A DNA stretch of 64,000 nt from NCBI RefSeq assembly GCF_900109375.1, contig NZ_FOAB01000001.1, forward strand, positions 620,001 to 684,000. Reading direction: 5' to 3'. Shown here piece after piece: positions 27,412-37,227 of the stretch. Each line of letters begins with the position of its first letter. The first letter of the stretch is position 1. Made by a program: the position numbers and the translations under genes. This DNA is from Aquimarina amphilecti. GTDB taxonomy: Bacteria; Bacteroidota; Bacteroidia; Flavobacteriales; Flavobacteriaceae. The notes under the pieces are model-generated. The model had not been told where the DNA came from. It saw nothing but the letters and a program-made list of their open reading frames with translations, and did no database searches.

Positions 27412-28491
27412 ATGTACACAAAAAAGAATTACACTATTAAGCGCATGCTAAGTTGGACAAGAAGATACATCTTCATGTTTATATTACTATCTACAATTCC
27501 TGTGGTTCTTTATGAGGTTTTAGATTGGAAATGGCTGCACTTACCATGGTTACCAATAGGTCTTGTGGGTACAGCACTTGCATTTATAATTGGTTTTAAA
27601 AATAATGCCTCATATGGTAGACTATGGGAAGCTCGAAAAATATATGGTGGTATTGTCAACGCATCGCGTCTTTTGGCGACTATGGTCAATGATTTTATAA
27701 CCAATGAATATGCTTTAAAAGATAGAACAGATGCTGAGTTTTTTGAAATAAAAAAATCTATGATAATGCGTCATGTGGCGTGGATGACCGCTTTACGTCA
27801 CACACTTCGAGTGAAGAAACCTTGGGAGACAACTACAAATAATAAGTCTGACCAAGAAGTAATGAAGAAGCTACATATCCAAGAGTACGCGTTTACATTA
27901 GAAGAAGAGTTGAAAGATTATTTAAGTAAAGAGGAAAAGCAAGCTGTTTTAAGTAAAACGAATAAGCAAACCGCAGTATTAAATCTACAATCCAAAGCCA
28001 TAAAAGAATTGAAACTAGATGGATTAATTGACGATTTCAGGCATGTGGAATTCAAAAATATGATTGGGGAGCTGTTCACTTTACAAGGAAAAGCCGAACG
28101 GATAAAAAACTTTCCATATCCAAGACAGTTTGCTACATTAAACTTATTCTTTGCTTGGATTTTTGTGGCTTTATTGCCATTTGGATTAATGAGTGAATTT
28201 GAAAAAATTGGAGAAACATTAAATGGTTCAAACCACACAGGAATTTTATTTCAATTTATTTCAGAAAACTTTGTATGGTTAACAATTCCGTTTAGTGTTG
28301 TAATATCTTGGATTTTCTTCACTATGGAACGTATTGGAGATGTTTCAGAAAACCCATTTGAAGGTATTGCTAATGACGTGCCAATAACAACAATCTCAAG
28401 AGGTATAGAAATAGACATTCGTGAGATGATTGGCGATGATAAAAATGAAATTCCTAAGCCTCATCCAGAATACGAACATACGCAGATGTAG
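27412..28491 (+). CDS. Bestrophin-family ion channel
   Basis: This 359-residue membrane protein matches bacterial bestrophins (PF01062). An early pair of hydrophobic helices is followed by GFKNNASYGRLWEARKIYGGIVNASR, the family's most conserved stretch, and a later pair (FFAWIFVALLPFGLM, WLTIPFSVVISWIFF). The C-terminal tail includes MERIGDVSENPFEG and a conserved DVPITTISRGIEIDIREM. It probably forms a pentameric chloride or cation channel in the inner membrane. A dispersed repeat begins right after its stop. Confidence 0.93.
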   Translation: MYTKKNYTIKRMLSWTRRYIFMFILLSTIPVVLYEVLDWKWLHLPWLPIGLVGTALAFIIGFKNNASYGRLWEARKIYGGIVNASRLLATMVNDFITNEYALKDRTDAEFFEIKKSMIMRHVAWMTALRHTLRVKKPWETTTNNKSDQEVMKKLHIQEYAFTLEEELKDYLSKEEKQAVLSKTNKQTAVLNLQSKAIKELKLDGLIDDFRHVEFKNMIGELFTLQGKAERIKNFPYPRQFATLNLFFAWIFVALLPFGLMSEFEKIGETLNGSNHTGILFQFISENFVWLTIPFSVVISWIFFTMERIGDVSENPFEGIANDVPITTISRGIEIDIREMIGDDKNEIPKPHPEYEHTQM

Positions 28492-28502
28492 AGTGACTTT
28501 TC

Positions 28503-29400
28503 TGGCCTCATAAAATTTTGGTTAAAACAATAGGAGAAATGAGCGTGAATATTTTAGGGGTTTGGTAATGTAGTTTCTTAAGAGTTTCGATTAGCAATAA
28601 ATTTCAAAGCAATGTTAACGAGTTACAATATTTCCTGAAATATAGCGAATGAGCCGTTAATTGTTTCCAAAAGTTTATGCAGCCTTGAATTTTTGTTTCT
28701 TTTGTTTCAAGACAAAAGATAATGAAAGAAGAAAAAAAAGATTAATTGAAATTCTACGTATAACAAGTGCATAGAATTTTATTTTTCTTAAAATTTATGC
28801 TCTTGTGGCAAGCTTACGAGAATCGTCTAAAATTTTTTATTCCGTACATTTTATCGAATACGCGATTTATAATAAGTGCAAAAAGTTTAGCTTTTATTTT
28901 GGCGCTGGCAAGCGATGGATAATTGCGTTTTAAATAAATTGCAATAAGCAATTTGATTTTATAAAAGCAATCGAGCGTTTGGCAGCCCAGCAGCATCAGC
29001 TCGCTAATAATTATAAAGATTCTCAATCTTTGTAATTATTCCGTACATAACGGCTAATTAACGTAGCGAAGCGTTCCTATTAATAAGTTTAATGACCCGA
29101 GTTCAAAATATTCAATAGAAAAATAATTATTCTTGGATATTTTACATAATAACATTATAGCTATCAAATAGAAACCTTGTCTTAAAATACAGAAATGAAT
29201 ATTTGTACTATAATGTACTTGCGTTATGTATTACCCTGAGCTTGTCGAAGGGTCACTTTGCTTTGGTCAAAAGCAAAGTTTTTTGTTCTACAGCTTATTT
29301 TAAAAGTTTTCTAACGAATAGCTTCTTTAAAAAAGGTAATGGAACACTTATTATGCGAGCCGACGGCAGGAGGGGAGTATAATGTGTGTGGAATGGGAAT
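28503..29400. repeat. Long dispersed repeat, copy 2
   Basis: It runs from GGCCTCATAAAATTTTGG, only 11 bp after the bestrophin stop, to AATGTGTGTGGAATGGGAAT. It holds a 93-base block identical to copy 1, a variable hairpin AAATTGC/GCAATTT (28936-28954), the stem CCGAG/CTTGG (29097-29136), and the outer inverted repeat TACATAACG/CGTTATGTA (29044-29230). The upstream module ATATAGCGAATGAGCCG (28640 onward) is shared with copy 3. The remaining 73 bases to the next gene show nothing. Confidence 0.85.
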
Positions 29401-29473
29401 AATATCATAAACTAAACATTGTAACTGCTTTTCTATTAAAAAATCCTTAAAAACTTATTTTAATTCAAATGAA

Positions 29474-31555
29474 TTATAATAGGTTTTTATCTTTTAATGA
29501 TTTTTCCAATTGCTTATGATTTCCCCAGAATTTATCTTTAATTTTTTGAATTACTTCATCATATTCCGAATGATTTTGCAATCGTTTTAATAACGGATCT
29601 TCTCTGATAAACAAAATTACCCAATATTGAAAATCATCTTGTAGACTAAACTTTTCATAAGCTTCTATGGCTTTGTCTGGCATGTTTTCATAAAGATAAA
29701 GCACAGCTAAACTTGCCTCTTTATAAATGGACTCATCTTTTTCTAAGTAGTCTTTATATTTATTTAAGTATTGCTCAGCTTTATTAGCAAAACCCATTTT
29801 ATTATAGGTATATGCAATTTTGATATTCTCTGCAGGATACAAGTCAATTTTATTGGTAGTAAGTATGTCAATATATTTCTCGTAATAAAATAATGCGTTA
29901 TTATAATCTTCTTGAAAATAATACATCTTAGCCAATTCTTGAGTAATATCAGCACGTGTAGTATCTTTTTGCCACTCTATAAGCATTTGGCTTGTTAAGG
30001 TTTTTAAATCCTTGTTATTGGCATAATTTATAAAGTTTTTTAAATAAGTAGAGTAAGGGTTTCTAGGATTATATTTCAAAGATTCTTCAATGTATTCAGA
30101 AGCTTTTTTTGTAAAACCATTTTGAACTAAGGCATTACTCAAGTTCAAATAAATATAGCTCTTGGATACAGAATCATTAGCCTCTATATTCAGTTTGATT
30201 CCTTGTAATGCATAAGTTAGGTATTTACTAGTATTAGGAACCACTCTAGAATATAAAACAGACAAAAATAATACTACTGAAGACGCATTGGGATTATAAT
30301 CTAGTGCTTTTTCCAAATAAGGTATCGCTAACTTAAACTCGGTTACATTTATATAATATAGCGCTTTTGCAATCAGAGGTAATTCTGAAGTAGCATCATG
30401 CAACAAAGCATTGTCTGCATATTCATTTAATTTGTCTACATATTTTTTTTCAATTTTATTTTCATCTAGATAAAAGTAACAAATGGCAATTTGAGCATAA
30501 GCATCGGCATATTTTGAATCTTCTTCTATCGCTTTTTCAAAATTCAAAATAGCTTTATGTAATCCTTCTTCACTTTGTTCATTTTGATGTTCTAATCCTT
30601 TTAGATAAAAGTCATAAGCTACTAGATTTTCAGTAGGCTTTTTAGCAATAAGTGCAAATTCTTTTGGTGTTACATTTGCTTCTATAGCAAAGGCTATCTT
30701 CTTTGCAATGTTATTTTGAAGTTCAAAGATATCATCAAGTTCATATTTATATTGTTCAGACCAAATAGGGCTATCTTCATTTGCATCTATCAATTGAATT
30801 CTTATCAGTACTTCATTTCCAACTTTTTGTCCGCTGCCTTCAATCAAATAGTTGACTTGTAATTCTTCGGCAATTTCAGAAACGTTTTTAGGATCGTTTC
30901 TATATTTTTCAGTAGAAGTCCTACTGATTACTCTTAAATCTTTAATTTTTTGAAGATTATTTAGTGAAGATTCCATAACCCCATTAATGAAGTATAAATT
31001 AGAATTATCTTCACTTAAATTTTTGAAAGGTAAAAAGGCAACCGACTTTTCTTTATTTGCTTTAGATTCTAAAGAAGTAAATTGGTCCTTAAAAAAGTAA
31101 ATAATAGCAATGATAGCTATTGCAGTAATTGCTATAATATACCTATTAATGCTCCTGTTTTTTGTGACGGTTTCTTCCGTTTTTTTATCATCGCTTGGCT
31201 TTATAGTCTTTTCTTCTTCTTTTTTGGTTTTTGTTTCACCAGGTGGATATCCATAATATTCACGATAACATTTTGTAAAATAGGACGGATTGCTGAAGCC
31301 AACTTCAAATGAAATTTCTGAAGCAGTCAATTCAGTCTCTCCCAACATTTCTGCAGCTTTTTGTAAACGTATCTCTCGGATAAACTGACTGGCAGACAAA
31401 TTGTTTTGCTTTTTTATTTTCCTCAGTAAACTCGAACGACTCATATTCATTTTGGAAGCCAATTCAGAAACACCGAATTGCTCGTTAGAAATATTTTCTA
31501 AAACTGCGGATTTGGCCTGCGATAGAAAAGAATTTGAAGTAGAGTCTTGAGTCAT
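29474..31555 (-). CDS. Membrane-bound AraC-type regulator with TolB-like and TPR domains
   Basis: An N-terminal AraC double HTH (about 10-105: NISNEQFGVSELASKMNMSR, LTASEISFEVGFSNPSYF) is followed by a single membrane helix (about 138-158). A domain starting SVAFLPFKNLSEDNSNLYF and LIEGSGQKVGNEVLIRIQLID (about 170-300) resembles the TolB/FlgO-like part of CadC- and adenylate-cyclase-linked regulators. Tetratricopeptide repeats extend to the C-terminus (about 310-690). The HTH is cytoplasmic and the rest probably periplasmic, a one-component transmembrane sensor (inference). It is divergent from the envelope-protein operon at 31782, with dyads between. Confidence 0.85.
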   Translation of the reverse strand: MTQDSTSNSFLSQAKSAVLENISNEQFGVSELASKMNMSRSSLLRKIKKQNNLSASQFIREIRLQKAAEMLGETELTASEISFEVGFSNPSYFTKCYREYYGYPPGETKTKKEEEKTIKPSDDKKTEETVTKNRSINRYIIAITAIAIIAIIYFFKDQFTSLESKANKEKSVAFLPFKNLSEDNSNLYFINGVMESSLNNLQKIKDLRVISRTSTEKYRNDPKNVSEIAEELQVNYLIEGSGQKVGNEVLIRIQLIDANEDSPIWSEQYKYELDDIFELQNNIAKKIAFAIEANVTPKEFALIAKKPTENLVAYDFYLKGLEHQNEQSEEGLHKAILNFEKAIEEDSKYADAYAQIAICYFYLDENKIEKKYVDKLNEYADNALLHDATSELPLIAKALYYINVTEFKLAIPYLEKALDYNPNASSVVLFLSVLYSRVVPNTSKYLTYALQGIKLNIEANDSVSKSYIYLNLSNALVQNGFTKKASEYIEESLKYNPRNPYSTYLKNFINYANNKDLKTLTSQMLIEWQKDTTRADITQELAKMYYFQEDYNNALFYYEKYIDILTTNKIDLYPAENIKIAYTYNKMGFANKAEQYLNKYKDYLEKDESIYKEASLAVLYLYENMPDKAIEAYEKFSLQDDFQYWVILFIREDPLLKRLQNHSEYDEVIQKIKDKFWGNHKQLEKSLKDKNLL

Positions 31556-31626
31556 TTTTTGATTAATTAAAACGAAGATAAGTAAAATTTAAACACAGAT
31601 TTTTAAATCGGCTTTTTCTGATTTTA

Positions 31627-31676
31627 TTATGATTTGCATCATAATTTATAGTCTTGCTACATAATTTATAAGACTG
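31627..31676. promoter_or_regulatory. Two dyads in the divergent regulator/operon gap
   Basis: ATTATGAT (31627-31634) and ATCATAAT (31639-31646) are a perfect inverted repeat with a TTGC centre. AGTCTT (31651-31656) and AAGACT (31671-31676) form a second. They are likely operator sites for the AraC/TPR regulator or another factor. A CATCTTTG box near 31733-31740 is a weak -7 candidate for the operon. Confidence 0.45.
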
Positions 31677-31781
31677 CATTAAACTTCATAACTCTTGATT
31701 CATAACTATTTACTGTTGCTTCAACGTTGATTGCATCTTTGTATCATCAAATCAAGATAATAATACTTAAAATTTAAAATC

Positions 31782-32369
31782 ATGAAAAATCCAATTAAAA
31801 TTCAATCAAGATGTTTAGCTATAATTATATGTATTATAGCAATTGCATTTACATCGTGTTCACAAAAAAGCGAAACCAAAAGCACAACAGCCACTTCAAA
31901 TGAGAAGATTGCTAAACCTAGTCAAGATATTCATGAAGCGATAATCTCAAATAATTTCGAGGTTGTAAAACAGCATATTGAAAATGGTTCCGATATCAAT
32001 AAAATAGAAAACATGAGTGGTTCTACACCTTTATTAACTGCAGTGACTTTTAACAGACCTAAAATCGTAGTTGAGTTATTAAAAGCAAATGTTGATTTAT
32101 CCATAAAGAACAATGATGGCAGCACAGCATTACACACTGCAGCATTTTTTGGAAGAATAGAAATGGTTAAACTATTGTTGGATGCTGGAGCAGATAAAAC
32201 TATAAAAAACAATTTTGGGGCAACACCAAGAGAAACTGTATTAGGCGAATTTTCGCAAATGAAACCTATTTATGAAATGTTAACTCTTCAATTGCAACCT
32301 ATGGGTTTCACATTAGACCTTAACGAATTGGAAAAAGCAAGACCTGTAGTGGCTATGATGTTGCAATAA
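31782..32369 (+). CDS. Ankyrin-repeat lipoprotein
   Basis: A lipobox (AFTSC, Cys26) is followed by three to four ankyrin repeats, about residues 48-150 (GSTPLLTAVTFNRPKIVVELLKAN; GSTALHTAAFFGRIEMVKLLLDAG; GATPRETVLGEF). The C-terminal tail has a PMGFTLDLNELEKARP segment. It likely acts as an envelope binding protein. It is the first gene after the AraC/TPR regulator's divergent promoter region. Confidence 0.88.
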   Translation: MKNPIKIQSRCLAIIICIIAIAFTSCSQKSETKSTTATSNEKIAKPSQDIHEAIISNNFEVVKQHIENGSDINKIENMSGSTPLLTAVTFNRPKIVVELLKANVDLSIKNNDGSTALHTAAFFGRIEMVKLLLDAGADKTIKNNFGATPRETVLGEFSQMKPIYEMLTLQLQPMGFTLDLNELEKARPVVAMMLQ

Positions 32370-32443
32370 AACATATCTATGATTGCTTATTGCATTCTCA
32401 ATCTAATAATAAACATTAAATACATCAACCAAATTTCCATAGT

Positions 32444-33538
32444 ATGAAAATTGAAAGACGTTATGATATCGATTGGCTAAGAGTTATAGCTATAGCATTT
32501 TTATTAATATACCATATTGCTATTGTGTTTCAACCTTGGGCTATGCTTATAGGCTTCATAAGAAGCGACGAAATCTCTACTGCCATCTGGCAACCAATGA
32601 CCATGTTAAATGTATGGCGGATACCTATTCTTTTCTATGTTTCTGGTATGGGTGTTTATTTTGCTTTGAGAAAACGCAATAACATAGAATTACTAAAGGA
32701 GCGTGCAAAAAGAATATTACTACCATTTTTATTTGGCATTGTGGCTATAACTCCATTACACATGTTTATGTTTCAAGATTACTATAGTATGGGTTTAAGT
32801 TACTATCCGCATATGGGACATCTTTGGTTTTTAGGAAATATTTTTATTTATGTACTTATTGGATTTCCTGTTTTTTACGGCATACAAAAAGGTGTGTTTT
32901 CAAAATTCATAGCTTTTTCAAAACAACTATTTAGCAATCCACTAGGCTTATTATCTGTTAATGCATTTTTTGTTGCAGAGGTATTAGTATTACAACCAAA
33001 ACCCTTTGCAATGTATGCGCAAACCTGGCATGGTTTTGCAATTGGTTTATTAGCATTCTTTTTCGGCTTCCTTTTTATGAAAACAGGAAAAGTATTTTGG
33101 AATACCGTAAAACGATGGAAATGGCTATTTCTGGGATTGGCAGCTATACTATATACGGTAAGATATGTTCTATTCGGCGCTGAAGGACCTTTATACTTAA
33201 CTTCTATTGAAAGCAATAGTTGGATCTTCTCAATATTCGGTTTTTGCCATCAATACCTTAATAAACCGAGTAAGATTTTATCCTATTTAAGTAAAGCCGC
33301 ATATCCTGTTTATATCATACACATGATTGTATTGTATTTAGCAGCAAAATTTATATTGCTTTTAAACTTGCCAGCACTAATAGCATTCGTGCTGATTACA
33401 CTTATTACGTTTATTGGCTGCTATTTACTTTATGAGTTTCTGATAAGAAGAATCCCTATTCTTAGACCATTGTTTGGTTTAAACTGGAAAGTAGATATAA
33501 AAAAAAGGAGCGAAACTATTGTTGTAAATAAAGCCTAA
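32444..33538 (+). CDS. Acyltransferase 3-family membrane protein
   Basis: About ten hydrophobic helices are present. The family start DIDWLRVIAIAFLLIYHIAIVF contains the conserved His; FYVSGMGVYFALRKR, RAKRILLPFLFGIVAITP and HLWFLGNIFIYVLIGFPVF are further signatures of PF01757. It most resembles the OpgC-like branch. It probably O-acylates a surface polysaccharide or glucan, using acyl donors across the inner membrane. Confidence 0.88.
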   Translation: MKIERRYDIDWLRVIAIAFLLIYHIAIVFQPWAMLIGFIRSDEISTAIWQPMTMLNVWRIPILFYVSGMGVYFALRKRNNIELLKERAKRILLPFLFGIVAITPLHMFMFQDYYSMGLSYYPHMGHLWFLGNIFIYVLIGFPVFYGIQKGVFSKFIAFSKQLFSNPLGLLSVNAFFVAEVLVLQPKPFAMYAQTWHGFAIGLLAFFFGFLFMKTGKVFWNTVKRWKWLFLGLAAILYTVRYVLFGAEGPLYLTSIESNSWIFSIFGFCHQYLNKPSKILSYLSKAAYPVYIIHMIVLYLAAKFILLLNLPALIAFVLITLITFIGCYLLYEFLIRRIPILRPLFGLNWKVDIKKRSETIVVNKA

Positions 33539-33607
33539 TGCATCGACTCAAACCTACTTCGTATTTAGAAGAATCATCCTTGAAATTATAAATAAAAGAA
33601 TCGAAAA

Positions 33608-34075
33608 ATGAAGACTAAAAAAATAAGTTCAAACGTAAAGCCATCAAAAAAGAAAACACATCCGTTTTGGAGCTTTTTCTGGCTTAGTTTTCTGGTAGTT
33701 TCACTTTGGTACGTTTGGTATTCCTTTTATGAGCCATCTAATGAAATTAAATGGGTAAATGTTTCTAATCAAGAATCACTCATCAACAATTCCAATAAAT
33801 ACGCAATAGTATTTTTTACAGCAGAATGGTGTTCACCATGTCGTATAATGAAACGAGAAGTATTTGCAGACCAAAAAGTTGAAGAAATGATCAATTCAAA
33901 ATACAGAGCTATCATGATTGATATCGATAATCCAGAAACCAAGGACATTGTAAATCAATACAAAGCTTATGCGACACCAACTACACTGCTTATTGATCCA
34001 AATGGTAAGGTCATTGAGCATATTGTTGGCAAAATTGAAAAAGATAAATTCCTTCAAATGCTTCTAAATATTTAA
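33608..34075 (+). CDS. Membrane-anchored thioredoxin-like protein
   Basis: One N-terminal membrane helix (about 22-40) precedes a thioredoxin fold with active site FFTAEWCSPCRIMKREVF and the cis-Pro loop AYATPTTLLIDPNGK. Length is 155 residues. The CSPC site predicts a periplasm-facing disulfide reductase or isomerase. Its position between an acyltransferase and a lipoprotein fits the envelope theme of the operon. Confidence 0.9.
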   Translation: MKTKKISSNVKPSKKKTHPFWSFFWLSFLVVSLWYVWYSFYEPSNEIKWVNVSNQESLINNSNKYAIVFFTAEWCSPCRIMKREVFADQKVEEMINSKYRAIMIDIDNPETKDIVNQYKAYATPTTLLIDPNGKVIEHIVGKIEKDKFLQMLLNI

Positions 34076-34113
34076 TCTGCGAGAAAATTTTAAATAAAAA
34101 AATAAAAGACAAA

Positions 34114-34701
34114 ATGAAAAATCGAATTATTGTACTATTTGCTTTGACGATTCTTAGCGCGTGTAACAACAAAACCAAATTAGGTATAACCCAACAACCG
34201 ACATTAACCGATTATACTATTGGTGAAAAATGGGTATGGAAGTATAAAGGTGTAACTACCGGAGGAGAAGTTTGCTCGGATGGAACAGATACAAGGGAAG
34301 TAGTAAAATTTGGAGAGTTCATAGGTATGACTATCGGTAAAGACACTATTCCTGTTAGCGATATTGTTAAACCAGAGATTAGCAAAACACCAAAGTACGA
34401 CTGGCCCCTCGAAGTGGGTAAAAAATGGAAGTATGAAAACAATTGGACAAGTCAAGATGGAACTACTGGTAGACAAAGTCAGAATGTTGAAGTACTATCC
34501 TACCAAAAAGAAACGGTAGAAGCTGGTACATTTATGGCTTATACAATCAAATACAATGGTAAAACCACAAATTCCAGAGGATATAATGCTGATGAAACGG
34601 AAGTTTATTTATATGCACCTGCTGTAAAAAATTTCATAAAACTTACTCAAAATCAAGGTGATTTTCGGTATGAAGAGGAATTAATTGAATATTCAAAATA
34701 A
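34114..34701 (+). CDS. Lipoprotein of unknown function
   Basis: A lipobox (LSAC, Cys17) is followed by a beta-rich domain: DYTIGEKWVWKYKGVTTGG, TPKYDWPLEVGKKWKYENNW and VEAGTFMAYTIKYNGKT. These G-x-x-W-x-Y patterns are common in Bacteroidota surface lipoproteins, with no function known to me. It is 38 bp after the thioredoxin gene. Confidence 0.78.
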   Translation: MKNRIIVLFALTILSACNNKTKLGITQQPTLTDYTIGEKWVWKYKGVTTGGEVCSDGTDTREVVKFGEFIGMTIGKDTIPVSDIVKPEISKTPKYDWPLEVGKKWKYENNWTSQDGTTGRQSQNVEVLSYQKETVEAGTFMAYTIKYNGKTTNSRGYNADETEVYLYAPAVKNFIKLTQNQGDFRYEEELIEYSK

Positions 34702-34772
34702 ATCAAGGACAACATTAAATAAAATAGAAATTATCAATCAATTATACATCATCAATCAAAAAACGAACAATT

Positions 34773-35375
34773 ATGAAAACAATCAAAAAACAAATTTTAG
34801 TAAAAATGACTTGTGTAGCCTTTGCATTAGTATCTAGTGTAACAAATGCACAAGACACAAATCCAGAAACAACAACAATAAGAGATGGTTTTATCTTCGA
34901 ATTTGTGGTAGGTGGAGGCATTATCAGTTTAGATGATAGTGCTGGTATTCAAACGTTTGATAAATCTCAAGGAACATTTGTTTTTCCAGATTTAAAATTT
35001 GGCTACATGTTAAACGACAAACTCGCTATTACTGCGGCTTTGCCTGGAAACATCTACGAATTTCAGAATAACGACAGGCACTTCGGAGGGTTCATACCTT
35101 CTGTACAATATTGGGTAAAAGATAAATGGTGGATTCATGGAGGAATTGGTTTAGCAATAGATACACCAGCACTTTATGATATTAAAGACGATGAAAATGA
35201 CGATTGGAACTTTGGTTGTGCTGTTATGGCGAGTACAGGTTACGAAATTTACAAAAAGAAAAACTTTGCGCTTAATGTTCAGTCTAAGTTAGTTCTTGGT
35301 CGTGCTAATTTAGATGGAGATACGCATAGAGATGCAGTAATCTTTAATATAGGATTAGGGTTTAGCTGGCTATAA
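34773..35375 (+). CDS. Outer-membrane beta-barrel protein
   Basis: After a signal peptide (cleavage after VTNA, about residue 26), the protein shows alternating beta-strand patterns ending in the aromatic-rich GLGFSWL, as in eight-stranded outer-membrane barrels. Strands include FEFVVGGGIISL, FKFGYMLNDKLAITA and WIHGGIGLAI. It is the last gene of the row starting at 31782. Confidence 0.8.
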   Translation: MKTIKKQILVKMTCVAFALVSSVTNAQDTNPETTTIRDGFIFEFVVGGGIISLDDSAGIQTFDKSQGTFVFPDLKFGYMLNDKLAITAALPGNIYEFQNNDRHFGGFIPSVQYWVKDKWWIHGGIGLAIDTPALYDIKDDENDDWNFGCAVMASTGYEIYKKKNFALNVQSKLVLGRANLDGDTHRDAVIFNIGLGFSWL

Positions 35376-35386
35376 GCTTTCACTCG

Positions 35387-35466
35387 AATTATGCAATAGA
35401 AAGTCACATAAAAACTTTAGCATTTACAGTATTTCTATGCCGAATTGAATTTTGTATTGCATAATT
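35387..35466. repeat. Nested inverted repeats (recombination-site-like)
   Basis: AATTATGCAATA (35387-35398) and TATTGCATAATT (35455-35466) are perfect inverted repeats 56 bp apart, with an inner pair ATAGAAA (35396-35402) and TTTCTAT (35432-35438). The pair begins 11 bp after a stop codon. The nested, asymmetric layout resembles an attC-type hairpin, but also any cruciform. Confidence 0.45.
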
Positions 35467-35555
35467 AAGGTTTAATATTAATTATTAATAAAACGAAAAC
35501 ACTAAGAATTTATCTATTCCCATATATTCTATTGTTAGCTCTTATTTCAGAAAAA

Positions 35556-36131
35556 ATGAAACGATTAACGAAATTTATAGAAAAGAACATTTCAGGAAAA
35601 AAAGTTTTAGGACTTGTTATCTTGACCAATTTAGTTTACACCTTTATGTTGATTGTTACAATTCCCAAAACAATGGAATTCTCTAACGGAATGAAATTAC
35701 TAGATATGATGCCTACAGGATATGATTTGGATTATGTAAGTGAATTATTCAGTTTGCTTGGAGAAAATGGACGTTTAACATATCTAACCAACCAAATACC
35801 TGTTGATATGATTTACCCACTACTATTTGGACTTTCTTACTGTTTGCTTTTGGGATATCTCTTGAAAAAAATGAATAAATTAAATTCCCAATATATTTAT
35901 CTCTGCCTAACTCCGATAATTGCGGGGATTGCGGATTATTTGGAGAATTTCGGAATTATTACAATGCTTAAAAATTATCCCGAATTGAAAGAGACTACAG
36001 TCTATGCAACTAATATATTTTCGGTTATAAAAAGCATTTCAACAAGTATATTTTTTATTGCATTGATAGTAGTATTAATAGCACTTGGAATTAAAATAAT
36101 AAACAGAAAAACAAGTGCTAACAATGCATAA
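35556..36131 (+). CDS. Small integral membrane protein of unknown family
   Basis: The ATG at 35556 is preferred over an upstream in-frame TTG at 35532, since only the former is followed directly by the basic MKRLTKFIEKN start. The 191 residues hold four to five membrane helices and a soluble loop between the first two (MKLLDMMPTGYDLDYVSELF). Its stop codon overlaps a TGCTAACAATG motif (36116-36126) found again after the next gene. Confidence 0.75.
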   Translation: MKRLTKFIEKNISGKKVLGLVILTNLVYTFMLIVTIPKTMEFSNGMKLLDMMPTGYDLDYVSELFSLLGENGRLTYLTNQIPVDMIYPLLFGLSYCLLLGYLLKKMNKLNSQYIYLCLTPIIAGIADYLENFGIITMLKNYPELKETTVYATNIFSVIKSISTSIFFIALIVVLIALGIKIINRKTSANNA

Positions 36132-36243
36132 AAATAATTGCTTGGTCTGTACCTCCTAAGAATATTCTGCGGATTTTCCTTTTGCTAAATTGGTTACATA
36201 ACCACACAACTATTCTTATACGAACCGTCATCAAACATTAAAA
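36116..36243. repeat. Cassette-boundary-like region
   Basis: TGCTAACAATG (36116-36126) overlaps the end of the membrane-protein gene. The gap to the next gene carries a TGGTT/AACCA hairpin inside GCTAAATTGGTTACATAACC and a TTATACGAACCGTC stretch. From memory, similar gaps recur between small orphan genes in many flavobacteria and look like integron-type attachment sites; the link is tentative. Confidence 0.4.
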
Positions 36244-36251
36244 CGAAAATT

Positions 36252-37202
36252 ATGAACTACAAGCTTTTTCCACTAATTATAACAATTTTTATAACTCATA
36301 TATCTTTTACTCAAAATATTGAACTAAATACAGGTTCAGGTTCTTTTGAAATCAAAGGAATTGGCAATCATCAAAATGATTCAATTACCATTTTTTATCA
36401 TAAACCAATAAATTTCAGCCGAAGTTCAGAAATTCTATTGGTTGTTCCTGGTGCTGGCAGAAACGGAGATGATTATCGGGATTCTTGGATAGAAACATCA
36501 GAAAAATATGGGGTTCTCATTATTTCACCGTCCTATCCTGAAAAAGAATATAACTATGGCGACTATCACCTTGGCGGAATTGTCAAGGATTTAAACTTAT
36601 CAAAAGGAGTTTCTTTTAAAAAAGGTACAAATCAAGTACATATTGACGAAAACGTGATTGAATTCAATATAAACAAGAATAAAGAAGATTGGATTTTTAA
36701 TGATTTCGATAGAATTTTTAAACTAGTAAAAAAGGCCACAAAATCAAAACAAAGAAAATATGATATGTTCGGACATTCGGCTGGTGGCCAAATACTACAT
36801 CGATTTTCGTTATTCTATCCTAATTCAAGAGCAAACAGAATTCTTGCATCAAATGCAGGAACGTATACGTTTCCAGATTTCAACACAAACTTTCCATTTG
36901 GAATAATGAATGTTGGAATACAGAAAAAACAGTTGAAAAAATCCGTCAAAAAGAAACTCGTACTATTTCTTGGAGAACTTGACAATGATTCCGAAGCAAG
37001 AGGAAGAATGTTAAGATCTGAAACTGCAGATAAACAAGGCACCAATCGCTTCGATAGAGGTAAGAATTTTTATAAGTTCAGTGAAGAATTATCGAAAAAT
37101 CATGGAATGAAATTCAATTGGAAACTTGAATTAGTAACCAATGTAGGACATGACCAGAAAAAGATGGCGGAGGCTGCAGCTGAATATCTATACGGAAAAT
37201 AG
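36252..37202 (+). CDS. Secreted alpha/beta hydrolase
   Basis: A signal peptide (1-20, ending ISFTQ) precedes an alpha/beta-hydrolase fold: the oxyanion region ILLVVPGAGRNGDDY, nucleophile elbow MFGHSAGGQILHRF, a candidate Asp in GELDNDSE and a His in VTNVGHDQKKM. Length is 316 residues. The sequence resembles PHB-depolymerase/esterase-like proteins. TGCTAACAATG follows its stop at 37217-37227. Confidence 0.82.
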   Translation: MNYKLFPLIITIFITHISFTQNIELNTGSGSFEIKGIGNHQNDSITIFYHKPINFSRSSEILLVVPGAGRNGDDYRDSWIETSEKYGVLIISPSYPEKEYNYGDYHLGGIVKDLNLSKGVSFKKGTNQVHIDENVIEFNINKNKEDWIFNDFDRIFKLVKKATKSKQRKYDMFGHSAGGQILHRFSLFYPNSRANRILASNAGTYTFPDFNTNFPFGIMNVGIQKKQLKKSVKKKLVLFLGELDNDSEARGRMLRSETADKQGTNRFDRGKNFYKFSEELSKNHGMKFNWKLELVTNVGHDQKKMAEAAAEYLYGK

Positions 37203-37216
37203 AATATATAAGTGTT

Positions 37217-37227
37217 TGCTAACAATG
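37217..37227. repeat. Second copy of TGCTAACAATG
   Basis: The same 11-mer occurs at 36116-36126, in both cases at the 3' end of a gene. It may mark a cassette boundary. Confidence 0.35.

Noticed and set aside
28814..29026. 70-residue minus-strand frame in repeat copy 2
   Set aside because: It lies inside repeat DNA, and the frame is not kept in copies 1, 3 and 4.
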